DNA of 64,000 nucleotides from Bacillota bacterium (lineage in GTDB: Bacteria; Bacillota; Clostridia; Acetivibrionales; DTU013): the NCBI GenBank assembly GCA_023409735.1, contig JAEYRB010000054.1, positions 1 through 64,000 of the forward strand, in the 5' to 3' direction. A program made the position numbers and the translations under genes. Below the pieces are notes generated by a model. That model saw only the letters and a program-made list of their open reading frames with translations. It did no database searches and had not been told where the DNA came from. Shown one piece after another: positions 53,473 to 61,596 of this stretch. The first letter of the stretch is position 1; each line of letters opens with the position of its first letter.

Positions 53473-54554
53473 CCACCCGGCTGTACAATATACTTAACAC
53501 CACTCTTATAAGCTCTGTCAATGTTGTCTCTGAACGGGAAAAATGCATCTGATCCCAGCGTTACATTCTTAAGTCCCTTAAGCCATGCTTTCTTCTCTTC
53601 CTTTGTAAGCCTGTCCGGAGCCTCCTCAAGTACATCCTTAAGCATGCTCTCCTCGAACTCGGTTATTTCATCTCTTACAAAAAGGTCTATAGCATTATCC
53701 CTTTCAGGTCTTACAAGACCGCTTTTGAACTTAAGGTTCAATACCTTTGGATGCTGCTTAAGATACCAAAGATCGGCTTTTTCTCCTGCAAGTCTTGTGC
53801 AGTGTATCCTTGACTGCTGTCCGGCACCGTTTCCAATAATCTGTCCTCCTGCAGCGTAGCATACCGAGTTGGACTGTGTATACTTTAGAGTGATCATTGC
53901 CAGTATCATATCTCTCTTTGTCTCTTCGGGCAGCCCCTTATTCTCAGTCACTATATTCTTTAGATCCTCATATGTCGGTATATGATTGTTCCTTTTTTGT
54001 ACAAACTCAATTCCGAATATAAGCCTTCTTTCAGTATCATCAGCATCGTACTCAGGGTCAATTTTGATAATATTGTATTTGCCGCTCTTCTTCTGCTTAA
54101 GTATTTCAAGTGCTTCGTCAGTATAACCGGGAGCAATTACTCCGTCGGATACTTCCTTCTTTAAAATCTGTGCTGTCGGCTTATCAACTATATCGCTGAG
54201 TGCAGCCCAATCTCCAAAGGAAGATACTCTGTCAGCACCTCTTGCACGAGCATATGCGCTGGCTAAAGGAGATAACTCAATATCCTCCACAAAATATGCT
54301 TTTTTCAGAGCATCTGAAAGTGGAATACCTAGAGCTGCGCCTGCAGGGCTTATATGCTTGAAGGAAGCAGCAGCAGGCATGTTGAGTGACGCCTTAAGTT
54401 CCTTTACAAGCTGCCATGAGTTAAGCGCATCCATAAAATTGATATATCCTGGGTTTCCATTAAGAATTTCCAATGGCAAAGAACCATTAACGGCGCATAT
54501 TTCTGCGGGCTTCTGCTGAGGGTTACAGCCATACTTCAATTCATATTTGTTCAT
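53385..54554 (-). CDS. AICAR transformylase, stand-alone (PurH C-terminal type)
   Basis: A 389-residue protein covering the AICAR formyltransferase part of PurH (about 520 residues in full), with no cyclohydrolase domain. It uses 10-formyl-THF to make FAICAR. The catalytic Lys-His is in AAASFKHISPAGAALG, and FFPFRDNIDRAYKSGVKYIV and PGGSVREE match the PurH end. AGGAGG precedes ATG. It is the first gene behind a ZTP riboswitch and is followed by PurO, so the two together make IMP. Confidence 0.93.
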   Translation of the reverse strand: MNKYELKYGCNPQQKPAEICAVNGSLPLEILNGNPGYINFMDALNSWQLVKELKASLNMPAAASFKHISPAGAALGIPLSDALKKAYFVEDIELSPLASAYARARGADRVSSFGDWAALSDIVDKPTAQILKKEVSDGVIAPGYTDEALEILKQKKSGKYNIIKIDPEYDADDTERRLIFGIEFVQKRNNHIPTYEDLKNIVTENKGLPEETKRDMILAMITLKYTQSNSVCYAAGGQIIGNGAGQQSRIHCTRLAGEKADLWYLKQHPKVLNLKFKSGLVRPERDNAIDLFVRDEITEFEESMLKDVLEEAPDRLTKEEKKAWLKGLKNVTLGSDAFFPFRDNIDRAYKSGVKYIVQPGGSVREECVIEACNQYGMVMCMTGMRLFHH

Positions 54555-54633
54555 ATCTGTCCTCCTGTATTAAATAAATTTTAATTAAATTCTATAAACA
54601 ACCATAATAATTAATTGCAATCATTCTAAAAAT

Positions 54634-54672
54634 ACAAAAAACCGCCCAGGTAAGATTTTCTACCCAGGCGGT
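54634..54672 (-). terminator. Riboswitch expression-platform terminator
   Basis: ACCGCCTGGGTA and TACCTGGGCGGT (minus strand) form a 12-bp stem followed by six T. Its left arm contains the conserved CCGCCTGGG of the ZTP aptamer, so ligand binding and terminator formation exclude each other. Confidence 0.85.
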
Positions 54673-54735
54673 CGATATTTTATACCATCATGCTCCCAAT
54701 TGTTATCTCAATCAATCCGCCAGTTGCATGACTAC
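54661..54735 (-). ncRNA. ZTP riboswitch (pfl motif)
   Basis: On the minus strand the 5' part TCATGC-AACTGGCG ... GGGAG-CATGA forms the P1/P2 domain (TCATGC pairs with GCATGA), and the 3' part ends in GACCGCCTGGGT, the conserved P3/pseudoknot segment of the pfl motif. The aptamer is followed by a terminator that shares CCGCCTGGG. It lies ~105 nt upstream of the AICAR transformylase gene. ZTP/ZMP builds up when 10-formyl-THF is short; binding would prevent termination and raise the expression of this gene and purO. Confidence 0.88.
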
Positions 54736-54752
54736 TCTAAATTGTCAAATAG

Positions 54753-54781
54753 AGTATATTATAAGTCCTTTCATGTGTCAA
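54753..54781 (-). promoter_or_regulatory. Promoter of the riboswitch-controlled purine operon
   Basis: On the minus strand TTGACA (54776-54781) and TATACT (54753-54758) are 17 nt apart, placing the 5' end of the RNA about 10 nt before the ZTP aptamer. Confidence 0.8.
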
Positions 54782-54784
54782 GCT

Positions 54785-54839
54785 AGTGTTTTGTAACACT
54801 TCATTCTTGTATATACATTCAAAGTGTTACAAAGACACT
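54785..54839. promoter_or_regulatory. Long inverted repeat upstream of the -35 box
   Basis: AGTGTTTTGTAACACT (54785-54800) and AGTGTTACAAAGACACT (54823-54839) form a near-perfect inverted repeat with one extra base and a 22-nt spacer. It begins 4 nt upstream of the -35 box of the purine promoter and lies 64 nt after the trpB2 stop. No T run follows, so an operator is as likely as a terminator. Confidence 0.5.
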
Positions 54840-54902
54840 TCCTGGATTTTGGGGCCTGCATGCATAAATTTAAGATGTTACGGATCACTAGTATTTAAAA
54901 AA

Positions 54903-56267
54903 CTATTTTATATCAGGCAGCTTCTGTATACTCCTTGACACATTTTCAGCCGAATAATCAACGTCCACCATATTGCCGCTGAAATAAAGGTCATAAGATG
55001 CCATATCAAAGTAGCCATTTCCGCTTAGGTTGAAGAGTATAACCTTTTCCTCTCCTGCTTCCTTAGCTCTAAGTGCCTCATCTATTGCAGCTTTTATTGC
55101 ATGTGAGGATTCGGGAGCCGGAATGATGCCCTCTGTTCTTGAGAACATAACCGCAGCATCAAATACCTCCTTTTGTCCATATGAAACAGCGTCAATGATT
55201 TTGTCATGGTAAAGCTGGCTGACAATGCTTGAGGCTCCATGGTATCTCAGGCCTCCTGCATGTATACCTTCCGGTACGAAGTCGTGCCCCAATGTGTACA
55301 TTTTAGCTATGGGAGCCATTTTAGCCGTATCTCCATAATCATATGCAAAAACGCCTTTTGTAAGTGTCGGACATGCAGATGGCTCAACGGCTACTGCTCT
55401 TATCTTTTTACCATTGAACTTATCCTGCAGAAAGGGGAATGCAATTCCTGCAAAGTTGCTGCCGCCGCCACAGCATGCAAATACAACATCCGGGTATTCA
55501 TCAATCTTTTCCATTTGCTTTTTGGCTTCCTGCCCGATAATCGACTGATGGAGACAAACATGATTAAGAACACTGCCAAGTGCATAATTTGTATCATCGT
55601 GTGTTGCTGCATCCTCAACTGCTTCGCTGATAGCTATTCCAAGGCTGCCTGTTGATTCAGGATCAACTTCCAGTATCCTTCTTCCTGAATTGGTGAGGGT
55701 AGTTGGACTTGCTGACACACTTGCACCAAAGGTCTGCATAAATGATCTTCTGTATGGCTTTTGCTGATAGCTTACCTTTACCATGTAGACAGTACATTCA
55801 AGTCCAAAATGGTTACACGCCATACTCAGCGCACTTCCCCACTGGCCGGCCCCTGTTTCTGTAGCTAGTCTTTTTATGCCTGCTTTCTTATTATAATAAG
55901 CTTGCGCAAGGGCAGAATTAAGCTTATGGCTGCCCGTAGCATTGCAGCCCTCATATTTGTAATATATCCTCGCAGGCGTATCCAATACCTTCTCCAAATA
56001 CCTTGCTCTATAAAGCGGAGATGGTCTCCACTGCTTATACATTTCGCGAATTTCATCAGGTATATCAATATACCTTTCAGACGTCATTTCCTGTTCTATA
56101 AGGGTATCAGGAAAAATGGCTTTCATTTCAACGGCATTTAATAATTCATTTGTAAACGGACTATAATATGGGGCTGGTTTGTTAGGCATGTCGGCAACAA
56201 CATTATACCATTGCCTGGGTATCTCAGACTCCTCTAACAGGACTTTGACTACATCTCTCTTACTCAT
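54903..56267 (-). CDS. Tryptophan synthase beta subunit-like protein TrpB2
   Basis: A 454-residue PLP enzyme of the TrpB2 (TrpBb) class, about 50 residues longer than TrpB1. The PLP Lys is in GSHKLNSALAQAYY, the phosphate loop is CCGGGSNF, and SSHAIKAAI and LSGNGYFDM are also present. TrpB2 can make tryptophan from serine and indole, and works without TrpA. No trpA or other trp gene is nearby, and no T-box was seen upstream. ATG 56267 follows GAAGAG. Confidence 0.92.
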   Translation of the reverse strand: MSKRDVVKVLLEESEIPRQWYNVVADMPNKPAPYYSPFTNELLNAVEMKAIFPDTLIEQEMTSERYIDIPDEIREMYKQWRPSPLYRARYLEKVLDTPARIYYKYEGCNATGSHKLNSALAQAYYNKKAGIKRLATETGAGQWGSALSMACNHFGLECTVYMVKVSYQQKPYRRSFMQTFGASVSASPTTLTNSGRRILEVDPESTGSLGIAISEAVEDAATHDDTNYALGSVLNHVCLHQSIIGQEAKKQMEKIDEYPDVVFACCGGGSNFAGIAFPFLQDKFNGKKIRAVAVEPSACPTLTKGVFAYDYGDTAKMAPIAKMYTLGHDFVPEGIHAGGLRYHGASSIVSQLYHDKIIDAVSYGQKEVFDAAVMFSRTEGIIPAPESSHAIKAAIDEALRAKEAGEEKVILFNLSGNGYFDMASYDLYFSGNMVDVDYSAENVSRSIQKLPDIK

Positions 56268-56392
56268 CTCTTCTCATCTCTCCTCGTCTTATTAAATTTT
56301 ATTTTTAAGACTACCATATAATTATGCAATGTGCAATGATAAATTTCTATTTTGTACCATATTCTTCTATAAACTTATTTTAAATTATAATT

Positions 56393-56480
56393 CACTCCCA
56401 GTTTCGTTGATGTAGACTTTACCTTAAAAATATATTAAGTATTATTACGGTTTAGTAAGAGGCTTTACAGTATAAACAAG
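56393..56480 (+). repeat. Degenerate copy of the left-edge IS21-like repeat
   Basis: TGATGTAGACTTTACCTTAA (about 56408-56427) closely matches the motif at 1-95 (minus strand), including the flanking GGGNGT...GAAA part, and a weaker second unit (GAGGCTTTACAGTATAAACA) follows at about 56459-56478. No transposase is visible nearby. It may be an IS end left after deletion. Confidence 0.35.
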
Positions 56481-56660
56481 AAACGGCAGTGCCGTTTGTG
56501 GAGATTATGTTTTCATCTTCATAGGCATACTGCCAAGCACATAGTTGTATGGGAGCAACTGCAAGGCCCGTGAGACAGGACATCTTAGTTTGACATTAAT
56601 TACACCATGGTGGAGCACTGCGGTAGGTGCTTGAAAACATAATCGGAATAAATGGCGCTG
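56470..56660 (-). ncRNA. Candidate structured RNA, 6S-like outline
   Basis: A perfect 13-bp stem closes the region (GATTATGTTTTCA 56503-56515 with TGAAAACATAATC 56632-56644), continued inside by AGCAC/GTGCT (56536-56540, 56627-56631). One side of the resulting bubble holds a small hairpin GGCA-TAC-TGCC (56524-56534), and inner hairpins follow. On the minus strand the 3' end has a stem AAACGGCA/TGCCGTTT (56481-56497) and then CTTGTTT, a terminator-like end. TTGAAA-17-TATTAA upstream could be the promoter. No protein frame fits. A 6S RNA is one possibility, but conserved 6S bases were not verified. Confidence 0.4.
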
Positions 56661-56709
56661 ACGTTCCTACCCTGACAATTAATACAATGTGCAATAAAAA
56701 ATTTCAATT

Positions 56710-58053
56710 TCATTCCACATTATTCTCGCTGTCTGTTTCACTCCCTGTTTGCTCATCAATGACTTTTGTTCCATGCCGTTTGATTGTCAGCTTCACACCT
56801 TTTTTCAATGCAGAGTTGACCATATCTGTTAAAATTCTTTCAGTAGCGTCAGGCAGCTTGTTTTCGGGAATGACAAGCAGCAGCTCCCTACTTTTTATAT
56901 CCTTCCCGGATATAACAACACCGCTGCTGCCCCATGGCTTCTCTTGCCCTTCATAGTTAGAAAGGCTCTTTATGTATCCCTCCAATGTTTTTATAACATT
57001 ATCGCCTATCTGATAGCTTCCTGCTGTTAAGTCCATACTTTTTATCATAACAGCATTGCCACTGCTGAATTTTGCAATTACAGGAAAATTGGACGGGAGA
57101 TTTGCTCCGAACAGTTTTTGAATTTTTCTCCCTCTTTGAAAATTTGACAAAGACCATATATCTTCACTCTTTACTGTTCCATCAAGAACTCCCTTAGTTT
57201 CGTCTCCACCCATCCAGGCTTTTACCTTCGATCTCTGAACAAGCTTCATATCTCCAATAAATTGTATAGGAAGAGGCAGTCTTATACTGTATTTGACCAC
57301 AATATCTATGCTTTCATCTGTATCTTCAAAAAAAGCTGACTGACTGAAATCAAGTCCATCAAAGCCGTTCTTTATAAATAATGCTTTAAGTCTCTTATTT
57401 ACGTCTGTGGTTTTCTCTGTAATTAGATATTTTTTCATATATAGCTTAACAATTGGTGTAACAACGAACGTTTTTCCTTTATCAAGCGCGCCTGATAATA
57501 TGTATGCTACAGCATTCTTGAGCTCATCTGCGGGATTGGAATTTATATCATCAACTATATTCATCCCATCATCTGAGAGGCTTCCGGATGCAAATGTATC
57601 ACAAAAGGAGTCAAGCTGGCGGCCAAAAATATCAGCTCTGTCATTAAGGCCGTCCCTGGCCGTATCATGAATATCTTTGACTCCGCTTACGTGATATATG
57701 TAACAGGAGGATGCAATTTCCGAAGCTGTTTCATTTAATGCATGCTGAATAAGTCCATATGCGTAGACTGCTCTTATAATAAAAATAACAGACAAAAAAA
57801 CACATAAGACTAGAGGTACAACTAAAGCTGCTTCCAACGTCATTGTTCCGTCTGTTCCAATAAAGCTGACTTTTCGCCTGTTGTTACAAGCAGTTTCAGC
57901 CGAACGGCTGGCCTTGTGCCTGCTTTCACACGCTGTTTTGGATAGACGGCAAGCCTTGTATCTTCTTTTGCAAGGAGCTTTGGCAGCCCTATCTAAAATA
58001 ATATTTTTACTTTTTCTTCTGCACATACCCTTTTTCCTCTTAACATCAACCAT
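56710..58053 (-). CDS. TadE-like pseudopilin with Cys/Arg-rich N-terminal repeats
   Basis: The product (about 447 residues) has the class III prepilin-like segment GTMTLEAALVVPLVLCVFLS (Glu at +5) and one long helix, typical of TadE/TadG-like minor pseudopilins. Unusually, that segment is preceded by about 75 basic residues with three 14-residue repeats (KAPCKRRYKACRLS, KTACESRHKASRSA, ETACNNRRKVSFIG). The rest is extracellular. ATG 58053 has AGGG at 8 nt and lies one base after the stop of the TadG-like gene. It is the last of the three genes and its partner is the next gene. Confidence 0.75.
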   Translation of the reverse strand: MVDVKRKKGMCRRKSKNIILDRAAKAPCKRRYKACRLSKTACESRHKASRSAETACNNRRKVSFIGTDGTMTLEAALVVPLVLCVFLSVIFIIRAVYAYGLIQHALNETASEIASSCYIYHVSGVKDIHDTARDGLNDRADIFGRQLDSFCDTFASGSLSDDGMNIVDDINSNPADELKNAVAYILSGALDKGKTFVVTPIVKLYMKKYLITEKTTDVNKRLKALFIKNGFDGLDFSQSAFFEDTDESIDIVVKYSIRLPLPIQFIGDMKLVQRSKVKAWMGGDETKGVLDGTVKSEDIWSLSNFQRGRKIQKLFGANLPSNFPVIAKFSSGNAVMIKSMDLTAGSYQIGDNVIKTLEGYIKSLSNYEGQEKPWGSSGVVISGKDIKSRELLLVIPENKLPDATERILTDMVNSALKKGVKLTIKRHGTKVIDEQTGSETDSENNVE

Positions 58054-58054
58054 T

Positions 58055-60493
58055 TTAGTAGCCCTCATATACAAGCACTTTGAAAGTGATCCTGCCGTCT
58101 TTTGTTTTTCTTTCTTCTGCAATAAATGGCTTTGTTATAAAAAGATACTTCATTGAGATTACTGCCTCAACCCTTACATAGGTATTGCATCCGGAAACTT
58201 TAAAGCCGCTTTTTGTTTTGTTGATATTAAGCTGTATTAAATCCTCTGTTCTGCTCAGCTTCTTATTCTCATTCATTGTCAGCAGAAATAATCTAAGATA
58301 ATCGTGATAGTTAAAACAAAGGCTTTTGTCTGTCTTAGGTCCAGTTGACGAAACTCCGATATCCAGCTTCCAGTCGCCTTTCTGCTTATATATCGGCACG
58401 TCCTTTCCATCCATAAGGTCCCTGACATCGATAATCGCCTCACCCATTCCCCAGCCGGCCATAATAAGGCTTGATATAATAGGTATGCCTGCACCACCTG
58501 TCCACCAGCCGGCTACTGCCGCAGCTATACCATCTGCCTTTGCTTTCTTTTCTGCATCTGTAAAAACATGCATCGTGTCAAGTCCAAATCTCAGTAATAA
58601 CAGTTGCCCCTTTGTTAAAGTCTTATTTATATTCTGAGATGCATTTCCATGAAGTATATACTCCACCTCACTGTCATAAAAAGTATCGAGAGTTGATTTT
58701 TCAATTCCATGAAGGTTCAGTTCCTTCTTCGTCTCACTATCCTGCTTGAGTTCAGGCACTGAGTTCTTAAATGTACCAATTATGTACTCATTTATATATA
58801 TATTATCCCTTAGATCAGCTGCGTTTTCCGATATATTGCTACATATATTTGAAATAAGCGACAGTGCATCCTCCTGAAAGCTGCTTTCTTCATTCTTAAG
58901 CTCAGCATCCGCGTCTGTTTTCTCCAAGTCACAGGTATACCCATTATCCAAGTCATTCGCAGACCCGTTGTCACCTTCCTCATAAGAATAATTAGCTTCA
59001 TTATCAATGCTTTGGGTTATAAGTTTGGTAAATGATGGAAGTTCCTGTCTACTGGTCCCCTGGTCCTCATAATTTATGTCGTTAAAAACCTTCTCTGATA
59101 AATATGCCTTTATCTTTTCCGTCAGTCCTTCTCTCGGATCGTCGGTATCATCTTCTTTTACAGGTTTTGAGTAATTGTAGCTGATCTTGTTATAGCTTTC
59201 AGCCATGGTGAGCAGTTCTTTTGGAAGACCGTATTCATAATCTCCTGCAGCAGCATCCAATTTTGAAATTATACCACCCAGCAATGATTTGTTTATACTT
59301 ATGTCTGACAACATATCTTCTGCTTTCTTTCCTTCAAGAATCATATTCTGGAGGTTTTCAAGCTCATTTTGCATCTGTTCTTTAAAGTCTGTTGATAAAT
59401 CGCTTTCGTCCTCTGAATAATTGTTGTTCATATAGTTCTTAAGCTCATTTATTGCATTCGCAGCGTTTCTTCCCTTTTCAATAATTTCTTGCGCCTCATT
59501 TAACGCATTGTTATTCGCTTCATTATAACCATAGGTCATATCATTTCTTATACTATTCATTAATTGCTGCATCTGGCCCTTAACCGAACTGCTTACATCA
59601 CTCAACGACCATAGCTCATCTCTTAAATCTGCAAGCCGCTCTTTTATCTTATCGCTTTCCTTCTCAAGCTTCCCCTCTTTTGAGCCATTACTATTGCTAC
59701 CGTCATCTTCATTATCTTCATTATCCTGCTCATATTGCTCAGCTTGCTCCTGCTCTACTCGCAGCTGTTCGTCAAGCTGGTTTGTCATATAGCTTATATC
59801 TTCATTAAGAGAGCTCATGCTGCTTTTAATAGATGAAAACCTGCTTGCAAGGTCGTTATAGCTTTTATATGCTTCTGTCCATTTACCATTAAGGTTAAAG
59901 CCATTCACATATTTTCCTAGTGTATCTCCTGCGCCGTCAACGAACCTTTTAAGTTTTTGCTGAGACTTATCAAGCCTACCCATGAGCTTATCAATGCCAA
60001 GCTTTTTCTTATATGCTTCTGACATCGATTTGAAGCCTTTTATAGTTTTAAGTCTCTCTATAAATCCCTCAGCAAGCTCAGAAGGCGCCCTGTACTTCAT
60101 ATACTCAAGTATCTGCTGCTTTGTTATGCTGTTTTCACTAAGATTATATAATGGTGTAACACTGATACTTTCAACTCTAAAATCAAAAAGCTTGGTCCTG
60201 TTCTTATAAAACTCCTCATCATTTGATATGGACAGATTATCGCATATGTATTCTTCAAATTTTGAATTAAGAAGTTCCTTATCACTCTGGGGAAGCGCGA
60301 ATATGCCATAATCCTCTTTTAGCTTACTGCTGTAATCTGCCAGGAGCGACTTAGCAGCTGTATCAGCTGCACGCTTTACCATTGATTTTCCGACACTGAT
60401 TCTAGATACATCAACAAGGATCCCCGCAAGCATTAATACAGCAAGAAGGATTATTGACATGAAAATGGAAATCTGACCTGAATGCTTATTAAT
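58055..60493 (-). CDS. TadG-like/DUF5702 pseudopilin-associated protein, apparent ATT start
   Basis: The product is about 812 residues: an N-terminal GQISIFMSIILLAVLMLAG segment as in TadG/DUF5702 proteins, then a long extracellular part with coiled-coil and Glu/Asp/Asn-rich regions (about 200-550). The first ATG (60460) falls inside the membrane segment and has no site. Upstream the frame is open for 12 codons without ATG, GTG or TTG; ATT at 60491-60493 has GAGGTGA 6 nt upstream and gives MNKHSGQISIF, the usual N-terminus. Function: probably part of a Flp/Tad-type pilus or secretion apparatus. Confidence 0.8.
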   Translation of the reverse strand: MNKHSGQISIFMSIILLAVLMLAGILVDVSRISVGKSMVKRAADTAAKSLLADYSSKLKEDYGIFALPQSDKELLNSKFEEYICDNLSISNDEEFYKNRTKLFDFRVESISVTPLYNLSENSITKQQILEYMKYRAPSELAEGFIERLKTIKGFKSMSEAYKKKLGIDKLMGRLDKSQQKLKRFVDGAGDTLGKYVNGFNLNGKWTEAYKSYNDLASRFSSIKSSMSSLNEDISYMTNQLDEQLRVEQEQAEQYEQDNEDNEDDGSNSNGSKEGKLEKESDKIKERLADLRDELWSLSDVSSSVKGQMQQLMNSIRNDMTYGYNEANNNALNEAQEIIEKGRNAANAINELKNYMNNNYSEDESDLSTDFKEQMQNELENLQNMILEGKKAEDMLSDISINKSLLGGIISKLDAAAGDYEYGLPKELLTMAESYNKISYNYSKPVKEDDTDDPREGLTEKIKAYLSEKVFNDINYEDQGTSRQELPSFTKLITQSIDNEANYSYEEGDNGSANDLDNGYTCDLEKTDADAELKNEESSFQEDALSLISNICSNISENAADLRDNIYINEYIIGTFKNSVPELKQDSETKKELNLHGIEKSTLDTFYDSEVEYILHGNASQNINKTLTKGQLLLLRFGLDTMHVFTDAEKKAKADGIAAAVAGWWTGGAGIPIISSLIMAGWGMGEAIIDVRDLMDGKDVPIYKQKGDWKLDIGVSSTGPKTDKSLCFNYHDYLRLFLLTMNENKKLSRTEDLIQLNINKTKSGFKVSGCNTYVRVEAVISMKYLFITKPFIAEERKTKDGRITFKVLVYEGY

Positions 60494-60693
60494 AAATGAT
60501 CACCTCATCTCTAAACAACATTGCATAAGATATTTACATTTATGAAATCATTCAAATGATGTCTTCATGTCAGTTAATCAGAGCTGTGTATCTTTGGCTA
60601 GGAGTTATATGCTTAAGGCAAACATTCCCGGTCTGGGAAATCCCTGCTGAAATAACTGTCAGTTAGCTGAACTTATATGTTAACACTGTTTGC

Positions 60694-61347
60694 TTAGTTC
60701 AAAAATGTGTCAAGCTTATTCTTCATTTTATTAAGCGCATTTCTTGTCTCATCAGCAAGATTCTTTAATTCAGGATTATTGTTTTCTATATTTTTTCCGA
60801 TATCTATAATATAATCTGCGGTTCTGATAAACTCTGCAGGTTCGTCGATTGAGGCTACTGCCTTAGATGCTATAGTTATCTCACCGCTTGCTCCAAAAAC
60901 ACTAAGAAAATTGCCTAATGGAATCGAGTATTGCTTTTTTACCGTAACTTCGAGGCGTTTGAAAAGCACAAAGTTTTTAATTACCGCCTCTGCCTCAATA
61001 TTTTTTGACTTAATAAGCTCATTTTGAGAAGAAAGATATACTGCATAAGCTTCTATACTGTTCAGTCTCGCCTCTTTACCACTATCAAATATTCTTCTAT
61101 AAAGCTTAATTTTATCAAAGTCCTCCGGAGTCATTTTATTAGTACCTATTTCGCAAACACCTGATACCCATGCTGTGGCGCCAGCTTCTGCAGCCATTTC
61201 TGCGGCTGACTGTATTGCAGATTTCTGATAAAGCAAAAGCCCTATGTAAATTACAGCTAATATGCTTAAAATAATCGTCGGAACAATGACAGCTGCTTCA
61301 ACAGTTGTACTTCCCCTTCTAGCATCTGTTTTTCTAATTAACTCCAT
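60694..61347 (-). CDS. TadE-like pseudopilin
   Basis: The product (about 217 residues) has RRGSTTVEAAVIVPTIILSI, a class III prepilin-type segment with Glu at +5, then a helix (QSAAEMAAEAGATAWVSG) and a short extracellular domain. It is the first gene of the cluster. ATG 61347 (MELIRKTDARRG) is preferred over 61359, which touches the GAGG site. No TadA/B/C or prepilin peptidase gene is in the window. Function inferred only from the TadE-like start. Confidence 0.8.
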   Translation of the reverse strand: MELIRKTDARRGSTTVEAAVIVPTIILSILAVIYIGLLLYQKSAIQSAAEMAAEAGATAWVSGVCEIGTNKMTPEDFDKIKLYRRIFDSGKEARLNSIEAYAVYLSSQNELIKSKNIEAEAVIKNFVLFKRLEVTVKKQYSIPLGNFLSVFGASGEITIASKAVASIDEPAEFIRTADYIIDIGKNIENNNPELKNLADETRNALNKMKNKLDTFLN

Positions 61348-61596
61348 AGCGGAATCCATCCTCTTACAAATTTACATTATTTTACAGCTTACAATTATAA
61401 TATACCATATATTGCCAATTGTGAAGCGGAATTTTAATTATTTTTTGAATAAAAGTGAGAAATATTGAAGCTTGACAACAATATGTTCGTTTTCAGCATA
61501 ATCGTGAATGAAGATGACGCAAGCATAGTCAAGCACAAATATTTATATCATCTGGCTATTCTATCTCATTACATATAAAATGCACACTATATAAAT

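Noticed and set aside
56268..56500. T-box leader of trpB2
   Set aside because: No AGGGTGG-type T-box sequence with specifier loop was found on the minus strand, and the region upstream is better explained by the structured RNA candidate.
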